A DNA stretch of 53,425 bases from Bacteroidales bacterium (lineage in GTDB: Bacteria; Bacteroidota; Bacteroidia; Bacteroidales; JAEINX01). Location of the stretch: assembly GCA_016342645.1 (NCBI GenBank), contig JAEINX010000014.1:1-53425 (forward strand). Direction: 5' to 3'. How positions within the stretch are numbered: position 1 is the stretch's first letter; each line of letters opens with the position of its first letter. A program made the position numbers and the translations under genes. Shown here one piece after another: positions 28,368-36,244 of this stretch. The notes beneath the pieces are model-generated. The model was given only the letters and a program-made list of their open reading frames with translations, was not told where the DNA came from and ran no database searches.

Positions 28368-29858
28368 ATGTTTAGATTCAACAAAATCGCTACTTCACTA
28401 TTTTTAGTGACTTCTGTTGTGTTGTTTACATCATGCGGCGGTGGGAAAAAATCAGGAACCACAGGATGGGAATACAATAATTCAAAAAATGGAGGTTTTG
28501 AAGTTACAAAGAACGTTGATCAAAAAACCGGTCCGGGACTTGTGCTTATTGAAGGTGGGACTTTCGTAATGGGAAGTACAATTCAGGACCTACTTTTCGA
28601 TTGGAATAATGTTCCACGCAGGGTAACCGTACCAACTTTTTATATTGACGAAACGGAAGTTAGCAACCTTGATTATCTTGAATATTTATACTGGTTAAAC
28701 AGGGTTTTTGGTGGAAATCATCCCGATGTGTATCGCAATGCCTTACCTGATACAAATGTATGGCGAGATGAGTTGGCTTATAACGAGCCTTTAGTTGAAT
28801 TATATCTACGTCATCCGGCGTATCACGATTATCCGGTTGTTGGAGTTTCATGGGTTCAGGCAAATGATTATTGTTCATGGCGTACCGATAGGGTTAACGA
28901 AATACTTTTGATCGAACATGGTATTCTTGAAATGGATCCCGATCAAAAAGATGAAAATAATTTTAATACCGATGCTTATTTATCCGGTCAATATGAAGGG
29001 CTTGTAAATAAACCCTTAGCAGATCTTGATCCATCAGGTACAGGTGAAAGAAGAGCAAAGATGGAAGATGGAATTATGCTTCCGAAATATCGACTGCCAA
29101 CTGAAGCCGAATGGGAATATGCTGCTTTAGGCTTGATTGGAAATACACTTTATGAACGTATTGTTGAACGCAAAACTTATCCGTGGAGCGGAACTTATAC
29201 CCGATCCGATGAGAAAAAATACTTTGGACAGTTTATGGCTAATTTCAAAAGAGGTCGAGGAGATTATATGGGTGTTGCAAGTTCATTAAACGATGGCGCA
29301 GATATTCCAGCTCCTGTCGGTTCCTATTGGCCAAACGATTATGGCTTGTATAATATGGCCGGTAATGTTAGTGAGTGGGTGCTTGATGTTTATCGACCTA
29401 TGTCAACTCAGGATATGAGCGATTATAGTCCTTTCCGAGGAAATGTTTTTAAAAATAAAGCCCTCGATTTTGAAGGTAACCTTATGGAAAAAGATAGCTT
29501 GGGCCATATTAGATATGTTGAGGTAAGTGCTGAAGAAAATGCTGACAGAAGAAATTATCGAAAAGCAGATAATATAAGTTATCGCGATGGTGACCATTCA
29601 ACAGTAATCAATAGCGAAGAATGGCCCTTAGAAAATACTGAAAAAAACACCACGAATTTGATGTATGAATATGAAGAAACAACTTTGATAAATGATGAAG
29701 CAAGAGTTTATAAAGGAGGTTCATGGAAAGATAGAGCATATTATTTAAGTCCCGGAGCAAGAAGGTTTCTTGACCAAAATCATGCTACCGATTATATTGG
29801 CTTCCGTTGTGCAATGAGTAGGGTTGGTTCGCCAATTCCTATGAAAAAATCGAAATAG
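28368..29858 (+). CDS. gldJ: GldJ-type lipoprotein (formylglycine-generating-enzyme fold) of T9SS/gliding
   Basis: A 496-residue lipoprotein. The ATG at 28368 precedes a lipoprotein signal ending TSCGGG (Cys22). The N-terminal TTGWEYNNSKNGGFEV, then GPGLVLIEGGTFVMGST and the insert NRVFGGNHPDVYRNALPDT fit GldJ better than GldK/PorK, which lacks the TGW segment. The FGE-sulfatase fold is clear (RLPTEAEWEYAALG, YNMAGNVSEWVLD, GGSWKDRAYYLSPGARRF, GFRCAM). Family role: GldJ stabilises GldK and is needed for T9SS and gliding in Flavobacterium, and it sits in the periplasm on the outer membrane. In Flavobacterium, gldJ lies beside porU/porV, as here. It begins 48 nt after the porP-like gene and is followed by a terminator. 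Confidence 0.85.
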   Translation: MFRFNKIATSLFLVTSVVLFTSCGGGKKSGTTGWEYNNSKNGGFEVTKNVDQKTGPGLVLIEGGTFVMGSTIQDLLFDWNNVPRRVTVPTFYIDETEVSNLDYLEYLYWLNRVFGGNHPDVYRNALPDTNVWRDELAYNEPLVELYLRHPAYHDYPVVGVSWVQANDYCSWRTDRVNEILLIEHGILEMDPDQKDENNFNTDAYLSGQYEGLVNKPLADLDPSGTGERRAKMEDGIMLPKYRLPTEAEWEYAALGLIGNTLYERIVERKTYPWSGTYTRSDEKKYFGQFMANFKRGRGDYMGVASSLNDGADIPAPVGSYWPNDYGLYNMAGNVSEWVLDVYRPMSTQDMSDYSPFRGNVFKNKALDFEGNLMEKDSLGHIRYVEVSAEENADRRNYRKADNISYRDGDHSTVINSEEWPLENTEKNTTNLMYEYEETTLINDEARVYKGGSWKDRAYYLSPGARRFLDQNHATDYIGFRCAMSRVGSPIPMKKSK

Positions 29859-29878
29859 ATAATACTTTAAAAATATTG

Positions 29879-29916
29879 AAAAACCCTGGTTATAATTAAA
29901 TATCCGGGGTTTTTTC
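29879..29916 (+). terminator. rho-independent terminator after gldJ
   Basis: AAAACCCTGG (29879-29889) pairs with CCGGGGTTTT (from 29904) with one mismatch across an AT-rich loop, followed by a T run. It lies 21 nt after the gldJ stop and separates gldJ from murF. Confidence 0.75.
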
Positions 29917-29972
29917 TTGTATTTTTGTTTTTTAAGGATGATGTAAAATTTTTACTAAATTTGAATAAAAAA

Positions 29973-31271
29973 ATGTTCACTTCAGTCGAAAATCTTTATA
30001 AAGTATTTTGTAAATATCCTGTAATTTGCACGGATTCAAGAAAAATAAAACCTAACTCCATTTTTTTTGCATTAAAAGGAGAGAATTTTAATGGAAACAA
30101 ATATGCTGAACCTGCATTGCAAAAAGGAGCAAAATACGCTGTAATAGATGAAGAAAAATATAAAAGTAACGATAGGTTTATCTTAGTCGAAAATGTTCAG
30201 GAAACCCTTCAGCAATTAGCCGGCTATCATCGAAAAATGCTAAATCTTCCCGTAATAGGAATTACAGGAACAAATGGAAAAACAACAACAAAAGAATTGA
30301 TAGCTGCTGTTTTGAAGCAGAAATACAAAGTTTTAGCAACCACAGGTAACTTCAACAATCACATTGGTGTTCCATTAACCATTCTTGGAATTTCGAAAGA
30401 AACAGAAATTGCAATTATTGAAATGGGAGCCAATCATATAGGTGAAATTTCAGCTTTATGTAATATTTCATGCCCCGGTTTTGGACTAATCACAAACATC
30501 GGAAAAGCTCATCTTGAGGGTTTTGGAAGTATCGAAGGAATTATTAAATCAAAAGCCGAGTTATATAAATATATATCAAATAATGAAGGTTTTATATTTG
30601 TAAATGACGATAATAATACTCTGAAACAACTTGCTAAATATTTGCAAACAATCAATTATGGAACAAATGAAAACTCAGATTGTAGGGCAAAACTCGTTTC
30701 TTCTAATCCTTTTGTTGAAATCCTTTGGAACAGTGACTTTGGAGATGTTTCAATAAAATCAAATCTTGTTGGGAAATACAACTTTGAAAATATTCTTGCG
30801 GCAGTCTGTGTGGGTGATTATTTTAATGTTAAGATTGAAAATATTGCTAAAGCTATCGAAGAATATATCCCCCAAAACAATCGTTCACAATTTATTACTA
30901 CAAAAAAGAATAAGATTTTCCTCGATGCTTATAATGCAAATCCTTCAAGTATGGAAGCCGCAATCAGAAATTTCGCCGAATTAGATTATGAAAACAAAGT
31001 ATTAATTATTGGAGATATGCTTGAACTCGGAAGTGAAAGCTTAACGGAACATAGAAGTATTTTAAAGCTTGTTCAGGAATTGGGTTTTAATAATAATGTC
31101 TTTTTAATCGGGAATGAATTTTGCGAAGCAAACAAAAATATAAAGCACAAATTTTTTCTTAAAACTGAGGATGCAATGCAATGGTTTAAAGCCAATCGCT
31201 TTGAGAATGCGACAATTTTCATTAAAGGTTCGAGAGGAATAAAACTTGAACCATTGATTGAAGTTTTATAA
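29973..31271 (+). CDS. murF: UDP-N-acetylmuramoyl-tripeptide--D-alanyl-D-alanine ligase
   Basis: A 432-residue cytoplasmic Mur ligase from the ATG at 29973 (MFTSVENLYKVF). It adds D-Ala-D-Ala to UDP-MurNAc-tripeptide, the last cytoplasmic step of muropeptide synthesis. Visible motifs: N-terminal DSRKIKPNSIFFALKGENFNG (substrate-binding domain), P-loop GITGTNGKTTTKE (about 96-108), EMGANHIGEI, ITNIGKAHLEGFGS, and the C-terminal FLDAYNANPSSMEAAI and LELGSES. The length fits Bacteroidetes MurF. Placement next to gldJ is also known in flavobacteria. It is probably not co-transcribed with gldJ because a terminator intervenes. Confidence 0.96.
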   Translation: MFTSVENLYKVFCKYPVICTDSRKIKPNSIFFALKGENFNGNKYAEPALQKGAKYAVIDEEKYKSNDRFILVENVQETLQQLAGYHRKMLNLPVIGITGTNGKTTTKELIAAVLKQKYKVLATTGNFNNHIGVPLTILGISKETEIAIIEMGANHIGEISALCNISCPGFGLITNIGKAHLEGFGSIEGIIKSKAELYKYISNNEGFIFVNDDNNTLKQLAKYLQTINYGTNENSDCRAKLVSSNPFVEILWNSDFGDVSIKSNLVGKYNFENILAAVCVGDYFNVKIENIAKAIEEYIPQNNRSQFITTKKNKIFLDAYNANPSSMEAAIRNFAELDYENKVLIIGDMLELGSESLTEHRSILKLVQELGFNNNVFLIGNEFCEANKNIKHKFFLKTEDAMQWFKANRFENATIFIKGSRGIKLEPLIEVL

Positions 31272-31323
31272 TGTTACGAATAAAAGCTAAACCATACAAT
31301 AATTCATTAAAGAAATATAATAA

Positions 31324-32388
31324 ATGGATATATATAATGTAATAGGAATTATGTCAGGCACTTCGCTTGATGGCGTTGATATCGCATTTTGTATTTTTCA
31401 AAAAAAACTTAACATATGGAATTTTGAAATTGTTAAAGCCCAAACTTTCGATTATAATAAAACATGGAAAGAAAAATTAAATTCACTCCATCGTAGCAAT
31501 GCACTCAGTTTTGTTAAAACTCACGCTGAATATGGAGATTATCTTGGTGAACTCGTAAATGGTTTTCTCGAAAAGAATACTTTAAACCCTGATTTTATTG
31601 CTTCTCACGGGCATACGATTTTTCATCAACCGCAAGAAAAGCTAACATTTCAGATTGGTGATGGTGCGGCAATAGCAGCCAAAACAAAATTTACGGTAGT
31701 TTCCGATTTCAGAAACCTTGATGTGAAATTAGGTGGACAGGGAGCACCATTGGTTCCAATTGGCGATAAGCTGCTTTTTCCTCAATACGATTATTGTTTA
31801 AATCTTGGTGGTTTCGCAAATATTTCATTCGATAATGAAGCTAACCAAAGAATTGCTTTTGATATTTGTCCTGTAAACATTGTCCTAAATAAAATTGCCG
31901 CTGAATTTGATTTTGCTTTCGATGACAAAGGTAAAATTGCCAAAAGTGGATATTTAAATCCGCAGCTTTTATTAGAATTAGATGCCCTTGATTATTATAA
32001 TCAAAAAAATCCAAAATCTCTTGGTAAAGAATGGGTAATCGAATATTTTGAACCCATTCTAAAAAAAATCAACCTTTCTGCTTCAGATAAATTACGTACG
32101 GTTTGCGAACATATTGCTAAGCAAATATCTAAAGCAATTACACATAATAACAGTAAGAGCTTGTTAATCAGTGGAGGTGGAGCTTATAATGATTTTTTGA
32201 TAAATAGAATCAAAGCTCATACTAATCAAAAAATTCACATTCCCGAAAATAAAATTATTGATTTCAAAGAAGCTATGATCTTTGCTTTTCTCGGGGTGTT
32301 AAAAATGCGTGGAGAAATTAATTGCTTAAAGTCGGTAACGGGAGCAAGTAAAGATAGTTCAGGAGGAGTAATTTTTAATTTAAGTTAG
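31324..32388 (+). CDS. anmK: anhydro-N-acetylmuramic acid kinase
   Basis: A 354-residue cytoplasmic sugar kinase that opens and phosphorylates 1,6-anhydroMurNAc to MurNAc-6-P in peptidoglycan recycling. Motifs: N-terminal GIMSGTSLDGVDIA (8-21, phosphate loop), ASHGHTIFHQP, QIGDGAAIA, DFRNLDVKLGGQGAPLVP, NLGGFANIS, and LISGGGAYNDFL near the C-terminus. It lies 52 nt after murF on the same strand, so peptidoglycan synthesis and recycling genes are paired, probably as one transcript. The length is close to the family (360-380). Confidence 0.96.
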   Translation: MDIYNVIGIMSGTSLDGVDIAFCIFQKKLNIWNFEIVKAQTFDYNKTWKEKLNSLHRSNALSFVKTHAEYGDYLGELVNGFLEKNTLNPDFIASHGHTIFHQPQEKLTFQIGDGAAIAAKTKFTVVSDFRNLDVKLGGQGAPLVPIGDKLLFPQYDYCLNLGGFANISFDNEANQRIAFDICPVNIVLNKIAAEFDFAFDDKGKIAKSGYLNPQLLLELDALDYYNQKNPKSLGKEWVIEYFEPILKKINLSASDKLRTVCEHIAKQISKAITHNNSKSLLISGGGAYNDFLINRIKAHTNQKIHIPENKIIDFKEAMIFAFLGVLKMRGEINCLKSVTGASKDSSGGVIFNLS

Positions 32389-32516
32389 TCAACAGAGCAA
32401 AATTTTTACAATTCAAAGTTCTTCATATCCAAACTATTTCCCATTCTTTGACAACATTTAAGTTGGCAATTATTAATGTTAATTATGACCATATTATTTC
32501 ACTCATGTCAATATTT

Positions 32517-34265
32517 TTATTCGTGATCTAACATTTTTTTTGGTAGAGTAAAATGGAAAACGCTACCTTCTCCAACTTCACTTTCTGCCCATATTTTCCC
32601 TTTGTGTTTTTCTATAAATTCTTTACAGAGGATTAAGCCCAAACCTGTTCCTTTCTCATTATCAGTTCCTGATGTGCTAATGGTATGTTCAATCAAGAAA
32701 AGCTTTTCAAGGTTCTCTTTGTTGATTCCAATGCCGGTATCTGAAATAGATATTTGTGTAACATCTTTATGATCAGTTGAGCTTACGGTAATTGATCCAT
32801 TATCCTTAGTATATTTAATGGCATTCGATACCAGATTCCTAATCACTGTTTTTAACATGTTTTTGTCAGCAAATACTTTTAAATCATGAGGAATAGTTGT
32901 GGTTAATTTAATTTTCTTTTTGCCGGCAGAGTATTTTAATAGACTAATTATTTCGCCTACTAAATTTGCCAAATTGAAAGAATCCGGATTAAATTCTATT
33001 TTTCCTGTCTGTGAACGTGACCATTCTAAAAGATTTATCAATAAATTAAAAGTTTGATTTGAAGTTTGATGAATTATATGGGTGTATTCCTCAATATTCT
33101 CAAAATCTTTATTTTGAACTTCATTGATTAATAATTCACTAAACCCTATCAGCGAGTTGAATGGCCCTTTTAAGTCATGTGCTAAAATTGAGAAAAATTT
33201 ATCTTTTGAATGATTAATTGTTTGAAGTTCCGTGGAATAACTTTCTATTTTTTCCTTTTGTTCAATTGTAGTTCTATATTTTCGGGCATTTGCAATTGAA
33301 AGCCCAAAAATTTGGCTTATTAAAACTCCGGTTTTTTTATATTGATTTATAAAGTTAGGAAATTGAATACCACAAATTTTAAAGATTCCTAATAATTTAT
33401 TTGAATGCTTAATTTCTATCTCGAAGCCATCATCTTTTTTAAGTTGATTATTAAAAATGCCTTTGAATTCAAATTCTTCCTCAGTATTGTTAATAATCCT
33501 TTTAAATTTCAGATTTGAAGGGGCAAATAAAATATTTAATAATTCAAAACCAACTTGAATGATCTCTTTTTCATCAGTAAGATTAACAAGTGTTTCTAAT
33601 TGATTAAAAATTACTGAATAATTTGCGCTTTGTTCAGATATAGCTGATATTTTTTCATTTGACGATCTTCGTTCTATCTCGCTTCTCCAACTAAAAACCA
33701 TCGAATCAATATACAATTTACAATGAGATAAACCGACCGGAAGTATTTCATAAGATAATCCCATATACTCAGAGAGTTTTATTAAATTTGGCATATAATC
33801 GCCGGGGATTTTTGTATCCAGAAGAAGAATTCCTTTAAGTGATTCCTGAAAAAACGTCTTGGCAGTGTCCTTGTCAAATCCCCAACTTTGGATGCTCTTC
33901 TTATAAGTTCTTAGCCAACCGTTTGTTACAATATAATATCCCTTAGATATATAATGTAAAACGATTTCCCGATTAATAATTAGTTCAAAACATTGTTCTA
34001 AATAAAATACATTTATATTTTTGTTTCTAAAATCATTTTTATTTTTAGAATAACAATTACTAACTATAACAAATATGTCTGATTTTGGGAATTTAAAATC
34101 CGAAATCATTGCTGATATTTTATCGGGATTAATGGAATTTTCAGTACAATTTGCCTGAAAACCCAATAGCTTAACATCCGGATAATCTCCATTTTTAATT
34201 ATATGCGAAACTTCAGGCATTAAAAAGCTACAAAAAGATATGATAAGTTCTTTATTGTTTGACAT
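32517..34265 (-). CDS. soluble histidine kinase with DUF1638-like N-terminal sensor
   Basis: A 582-residue kinase with no membrane segments. Residues about 5-195 resemble DUF1638 (PF07796), a family that travels with corrinoid methyltransferases. The matching features are CFELIINREIVLHYISKGYYIVTNGWL (split over 92-118) and LLLDTKIPGDYMPNLIKL...GLSYEILPVG (147-178), with scattered Cys at 12, 40, 71, 92 and 182. A GAF-like segment (about 215-325) and a short coiled coil (about 330-355) follow. The kinase core is complete: H-box FFSILAHDLKGP (His363), N-box NLVSNAIKYT (Asn481), SDTGIGI and GTGLGL. It starts 1 nt after the methyltransferase stop, so the operon couples a corrinoid/methyl sensor to phosphotransfer. 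No response regulator is adjacent. Recognition of DUF1638 is by eye and is the weaker part. Confidence 0.82.
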   Translation of the reverse strand: MSNNKELIISFCSFLMPEVSHIIKNGDYPDVKLLGFQANCTENSINPDKISAMISDFKFPKSDIFVIVSNCYSKNKNDFRNKNINVFYLEQCFELIINREIVLHYISKGYYIVTNGWLRTYKKSIQSWGFDKDTAKTFFQESLKGILLLDTKIPGDYMPNLIKLSEYMGLSYEILPVGLSHCKLYIDSMVFSWRSEIERRSSNEKISAISEQSANYSVIFNQLETLVNLTDEKEIIQVGFELLNILFAPSNLKFKRIINNTEEEFEFKGIFNNQLKKDDGFEIEIKHSNKLLGIFKICGIQFPNFINQYKKTGVLISQIFGLSIANARKYRTTIEQKEKIESYSTELQTINHSKDKFFSILAHDLKGPFNSLIGFSELLINEVQNKDFENIEEYTHIIHQTSNQTFNLLINLLEWSRSQTGKIEFNPDSFNLANLVGEIISLLKYSAGKKKIKLTTTIPHDLKVFADKNMLKTVIRNLVSNAIKYTKDNGSITVSSTDHKDVTQISISDTGIGINKENLEKLFLIEHTISTSGTDNEKGTGLGLILCKEFIEKHKGKIWAESEVGEGSVFHFTLPKKMLDHE

Positions 34266-34266
34266 T

Positions 34267-35313
34267 TTAATCTTCTATTATTGGATAAGTTCCATATTTT
34301 CTAACAGCATTTACAATTGCATGTAAAGTATCATCTTTTACCTGAAATGGAATTTCACCGTGATTGTCGGATAGAATAAAACCACCGCCCGGAGCTGCTT
34401 TTCTAATTGTATCTCTAACAATATTTGAAGTTTCTGCTGCTGTCCATCGTCTCATTTCTATTCCATTTAGGTTGCCTAAAACAGTAATTTTATTTTTAAA
34501 AGCTTGTTTCAGGTCTGCAATATCCTCCTGAGTGCTTACACCAACAACTGCTGTTCCTGTATTGGGTAACAAATCTGCAATTGGGAGGCAGTTGCCTGAG
34601 GCAAAATGGGTTGCTGTTGGTCCATTAATTTTTGAAATAGTGCGTTTTGCAATTTGATAACCTGTTTCAAAATAAAGTTCTTTCGGAATCAAAGTTGGTG
34701 AGGAAACCGGATCGAAATAACAAATGGCTGTTGCTCCTGCCTTCAATTGAGCATTTGACCATTCCACACAAAAGCCTTCGTTGACACTTATCAAATGATT
34801 AAATAACTCCTTGTGAAAGTGCATAATATCAAAATATTTTTCGAACCCAAGTTGCATTACCGGCAAAGAAAAAGGTGATACGGCGACTCCAATAATAGGA
34901 ATATTTCCTTGTGATTTTTCTTTAAGCAATTCAATTGATTTTAAAACTTTATGCAATACTTTTGCATCATTAATTCGAGGTGCTTCGACATTTACAATAT
35001 CATTGATATTTCTAATAAAGGGCATTCCGGAATTAGGAGGTCCGTCTTCCGAAAAAATTACATCTGCTCCAAAGGCTTCTACCTCAATAGGTGCATAAAA
35101 AAATGGATTGAAACAATCGTTGCTATATTTTTTTTGTAATCTAATTTGACCTTCAACAACATTCTCTGCTTTTGAAAAATAATCCTTGATGCTCATTCCC
35201 AATTCTTTCGCTCCATGCATGCTAAGCAATAGAAAAAGAGGAACTCTATCGGGCTCTTTATGCGAGAGGGTTGTTAGGACTCTTTCCATAGGTGTCATCT
35301 CTTTTATTTTCAT
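34267..35313 (-). CDS. MtaA/CmuA-type (uroporphyrinogen decarboxylase family) corrinoid methyltransferase
   Basis: A 348-residue soluble TIM-barrel protein of the UroD/MtaA/CmuA family, which moves methyl groups between a corrinoid protein and a thiol acceptor. N-terminal MTPMERVLTTLSHKEPDRVPL and the C-terminal GGGFILSDNHGEIPFQV are typical. The zinc site seems altered: the usual HxC(G) is H236-F-A-S-G-N-C242, and the usual third-ligand Cys is His318 in SDNHGE. The set H236/C242/H318 could still bind a metal, but the classic His-Cys-Cys is absent. Arg/Asp positions for uroporphyrinogen decarboxylation are not the HemE pattern. It overlaps the corrinoid-protein gene by 4 nt (ATGA), and the kinase gene starts 1 nt after its stop. 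Confidence 0.88.
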   Translation of the reverse strand: MKIKEMTPMERVLTTLSHKEPDRVPLFLLLSMHGAKELGMSIKDYFSKAENVVEGQIRLQKKYSNDCFNPFFYAPIEVEAFGADVIFSEDGPPNSGMPFIRNINDIVNVEAPRINDAKVLHKVLKSIELLKEKSQGNIPIIGVAVSPFSLPVMQLGFEKYFDIMHFHKELFNHLISVNEGFCVEWSNAQLKAGATAICYFDPVSSPTLIPKELYFETGYQIAKRTISKINGPTATHFASGNCLPIADLLPNTGTAVVGVSTQEDIADLKQAFKNKITVLGNLNGIEMRRWTAAETSNIVRDTIRKAAPGGGFILSDNHGEIPFQVKDDTLHAIVNAVRKYGTYPIIED

Positions 35314-35948
35314 ATTTTTTCCTCCAAAAGCTTGTTTACAATTTCTAAGGCTTCAGCCGAATCTTTACCATAATAATCAGCATCAATTTCTCTCCATAAT
35401 TCTTCGTCAAACCTGAAAGGGGCGCCACCCACAATAATTTTCACATTAATATTGGCAATTTGCTTTTTTAATTCTTTAATACGAAGTGCAGATGGCAACA
35501 TTAAAACAGAAATAAGTAAAATTTTGATCTTTTCTTCTTTCACAATTTTAATAATTTTATCAATAGTTAAACCTCCGCCTAAATCCATTAATTCAATTCC
35601 ACTGGCACGTAAAGTTGAGTAAATAATTCTTTTTCCTAACAAATGATAATCTTCAAATACTGCAATAGCTGTTTTTGGTTGATCCCTTCGAGTTGAACTT
35701 TGAGGTGGCAATATTTTATCAATAATTTTTTCACAAATTATACTACTTGTATATACTTGTGAGAGAGCAATGTCTCCATTTTCCCATGAATCCCCAATCC
35801 TCTTCAATGTATTGGATATCAAATTCCCCGCAGTTTCTATTGGAGTTTCGGTTTTTACTGCATCTAAAACAATATTTTCAGCCGTGTCTTGATCCAAACT
35901 AAGTAAAGCACGCTCCAAGTAATTACTAATTATTCTTGTATTATCCAT
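35310..35948 (-). CDS. cobalamin-binding (corrinoid) protein, MtaC/MtbC-like
   Basis: A 212-residue soluble protein with the two-domain layout of methyltransferase corrinoid proteins: a helical cap (about 1-88, with IGDSWENGDIALSQVYTSS) and a Rossmann-like B12 domain (about 90-210). The base-off/His-on signature DxHxxG is present as DYHLLG with His102. The SxL motif is S147-V-L149 and the GG motif is VGGAPF (174-175). It is the first gene of the operon and is followed, with a 4-nt overlap, by its likely methyltransferase partner. No substrate methyltransferase (MtaB, MttB, CmuA N-term) and no reductive activator are in the window, so the methyl donor is unknown. Confidence 0.9.
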   Translation of the reverse strand: MDNTRIISNYLERALLSLDQDTAENIVLDAVKTETPIETAGNLISNTLKRIGDSWENGDIALSQVYTSSIICEKIIDKILPPQSSTRRDQPKTAIAVFEDYHLLGKRIIYSTLRASGIELMDLGGGLTIDKIIKIVKEEKIKILLISVLMLPSALRIKELKKQIANINVKIIVGGAPFRFDEELWREIDADYYGKDSAEALEIVNKLLEEKI

Positions 35949-36244
35949 ATTGTTATTATTTCTACTTAATCTTCATTAAAAAGCTGACTTCAAAGATAAG
36001 GATTTTTTTGTTTTATTAAAGTTCGAAAAAGTAAACAATATTTTAATATACCGAATAAAATCTATGAGTCAGGTATAAAAAGACTTGAAAATGGTTCAAG
36101 CAAGGCATACAGACGAATAGCAAAATATGCAAAGTGCAGATTATGAATATATATAAATTGCGGTCCTTGTTCTAAAACTTTCCAGTCTTAGCGTGAAATG
36201 AGTTTTTAGACCGGACTTATTTATATTTATGAATATTTTATAAA
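35949..36244. other. intergenic region with a possible HTH-gene remnant
   Basis: This nearly 300-nt gap lies between two minus-strand genes and must hold the corrinoid operon promoter. In one plus-strand frame, 36064-36147 reads YESGIKRLENGSSKAYRRIAKYAKC and then stops, which resembles the second half of an XRE/HTH antitoxin domain. No start codon or first half is present, so at best it is a decayed fragment. A weak hairpin (CCAGTCT near 36182 with AGACCGG near 36211) could end the C25 protease transcript. Confidence 0.25.

Noticed and set aside
28368..29858. Naming this gene gldK/porK
   Set aside because: The N-terminal TGWEYNN segment and the sequence around the first strand fit GldJ. GldK/PorK starts differently, and porL-porM-porN do not follow.
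32517..34265. MEDS (DcmR sensory) domain in the kinase N-terminus
   Set aside because: The GYYIVTNGWL and DTKIPGDY segments resemble DUF1638 more; the MEDS pattern is not seen.
34267..35313. Haem-pathway uroporphyrinogen decarboxylase (hemE)
   Set aside because: It is operonic with a corrinoid protein, and its N-terminus and C-terminus match the MtaA/CmuA branch rather than HemE.
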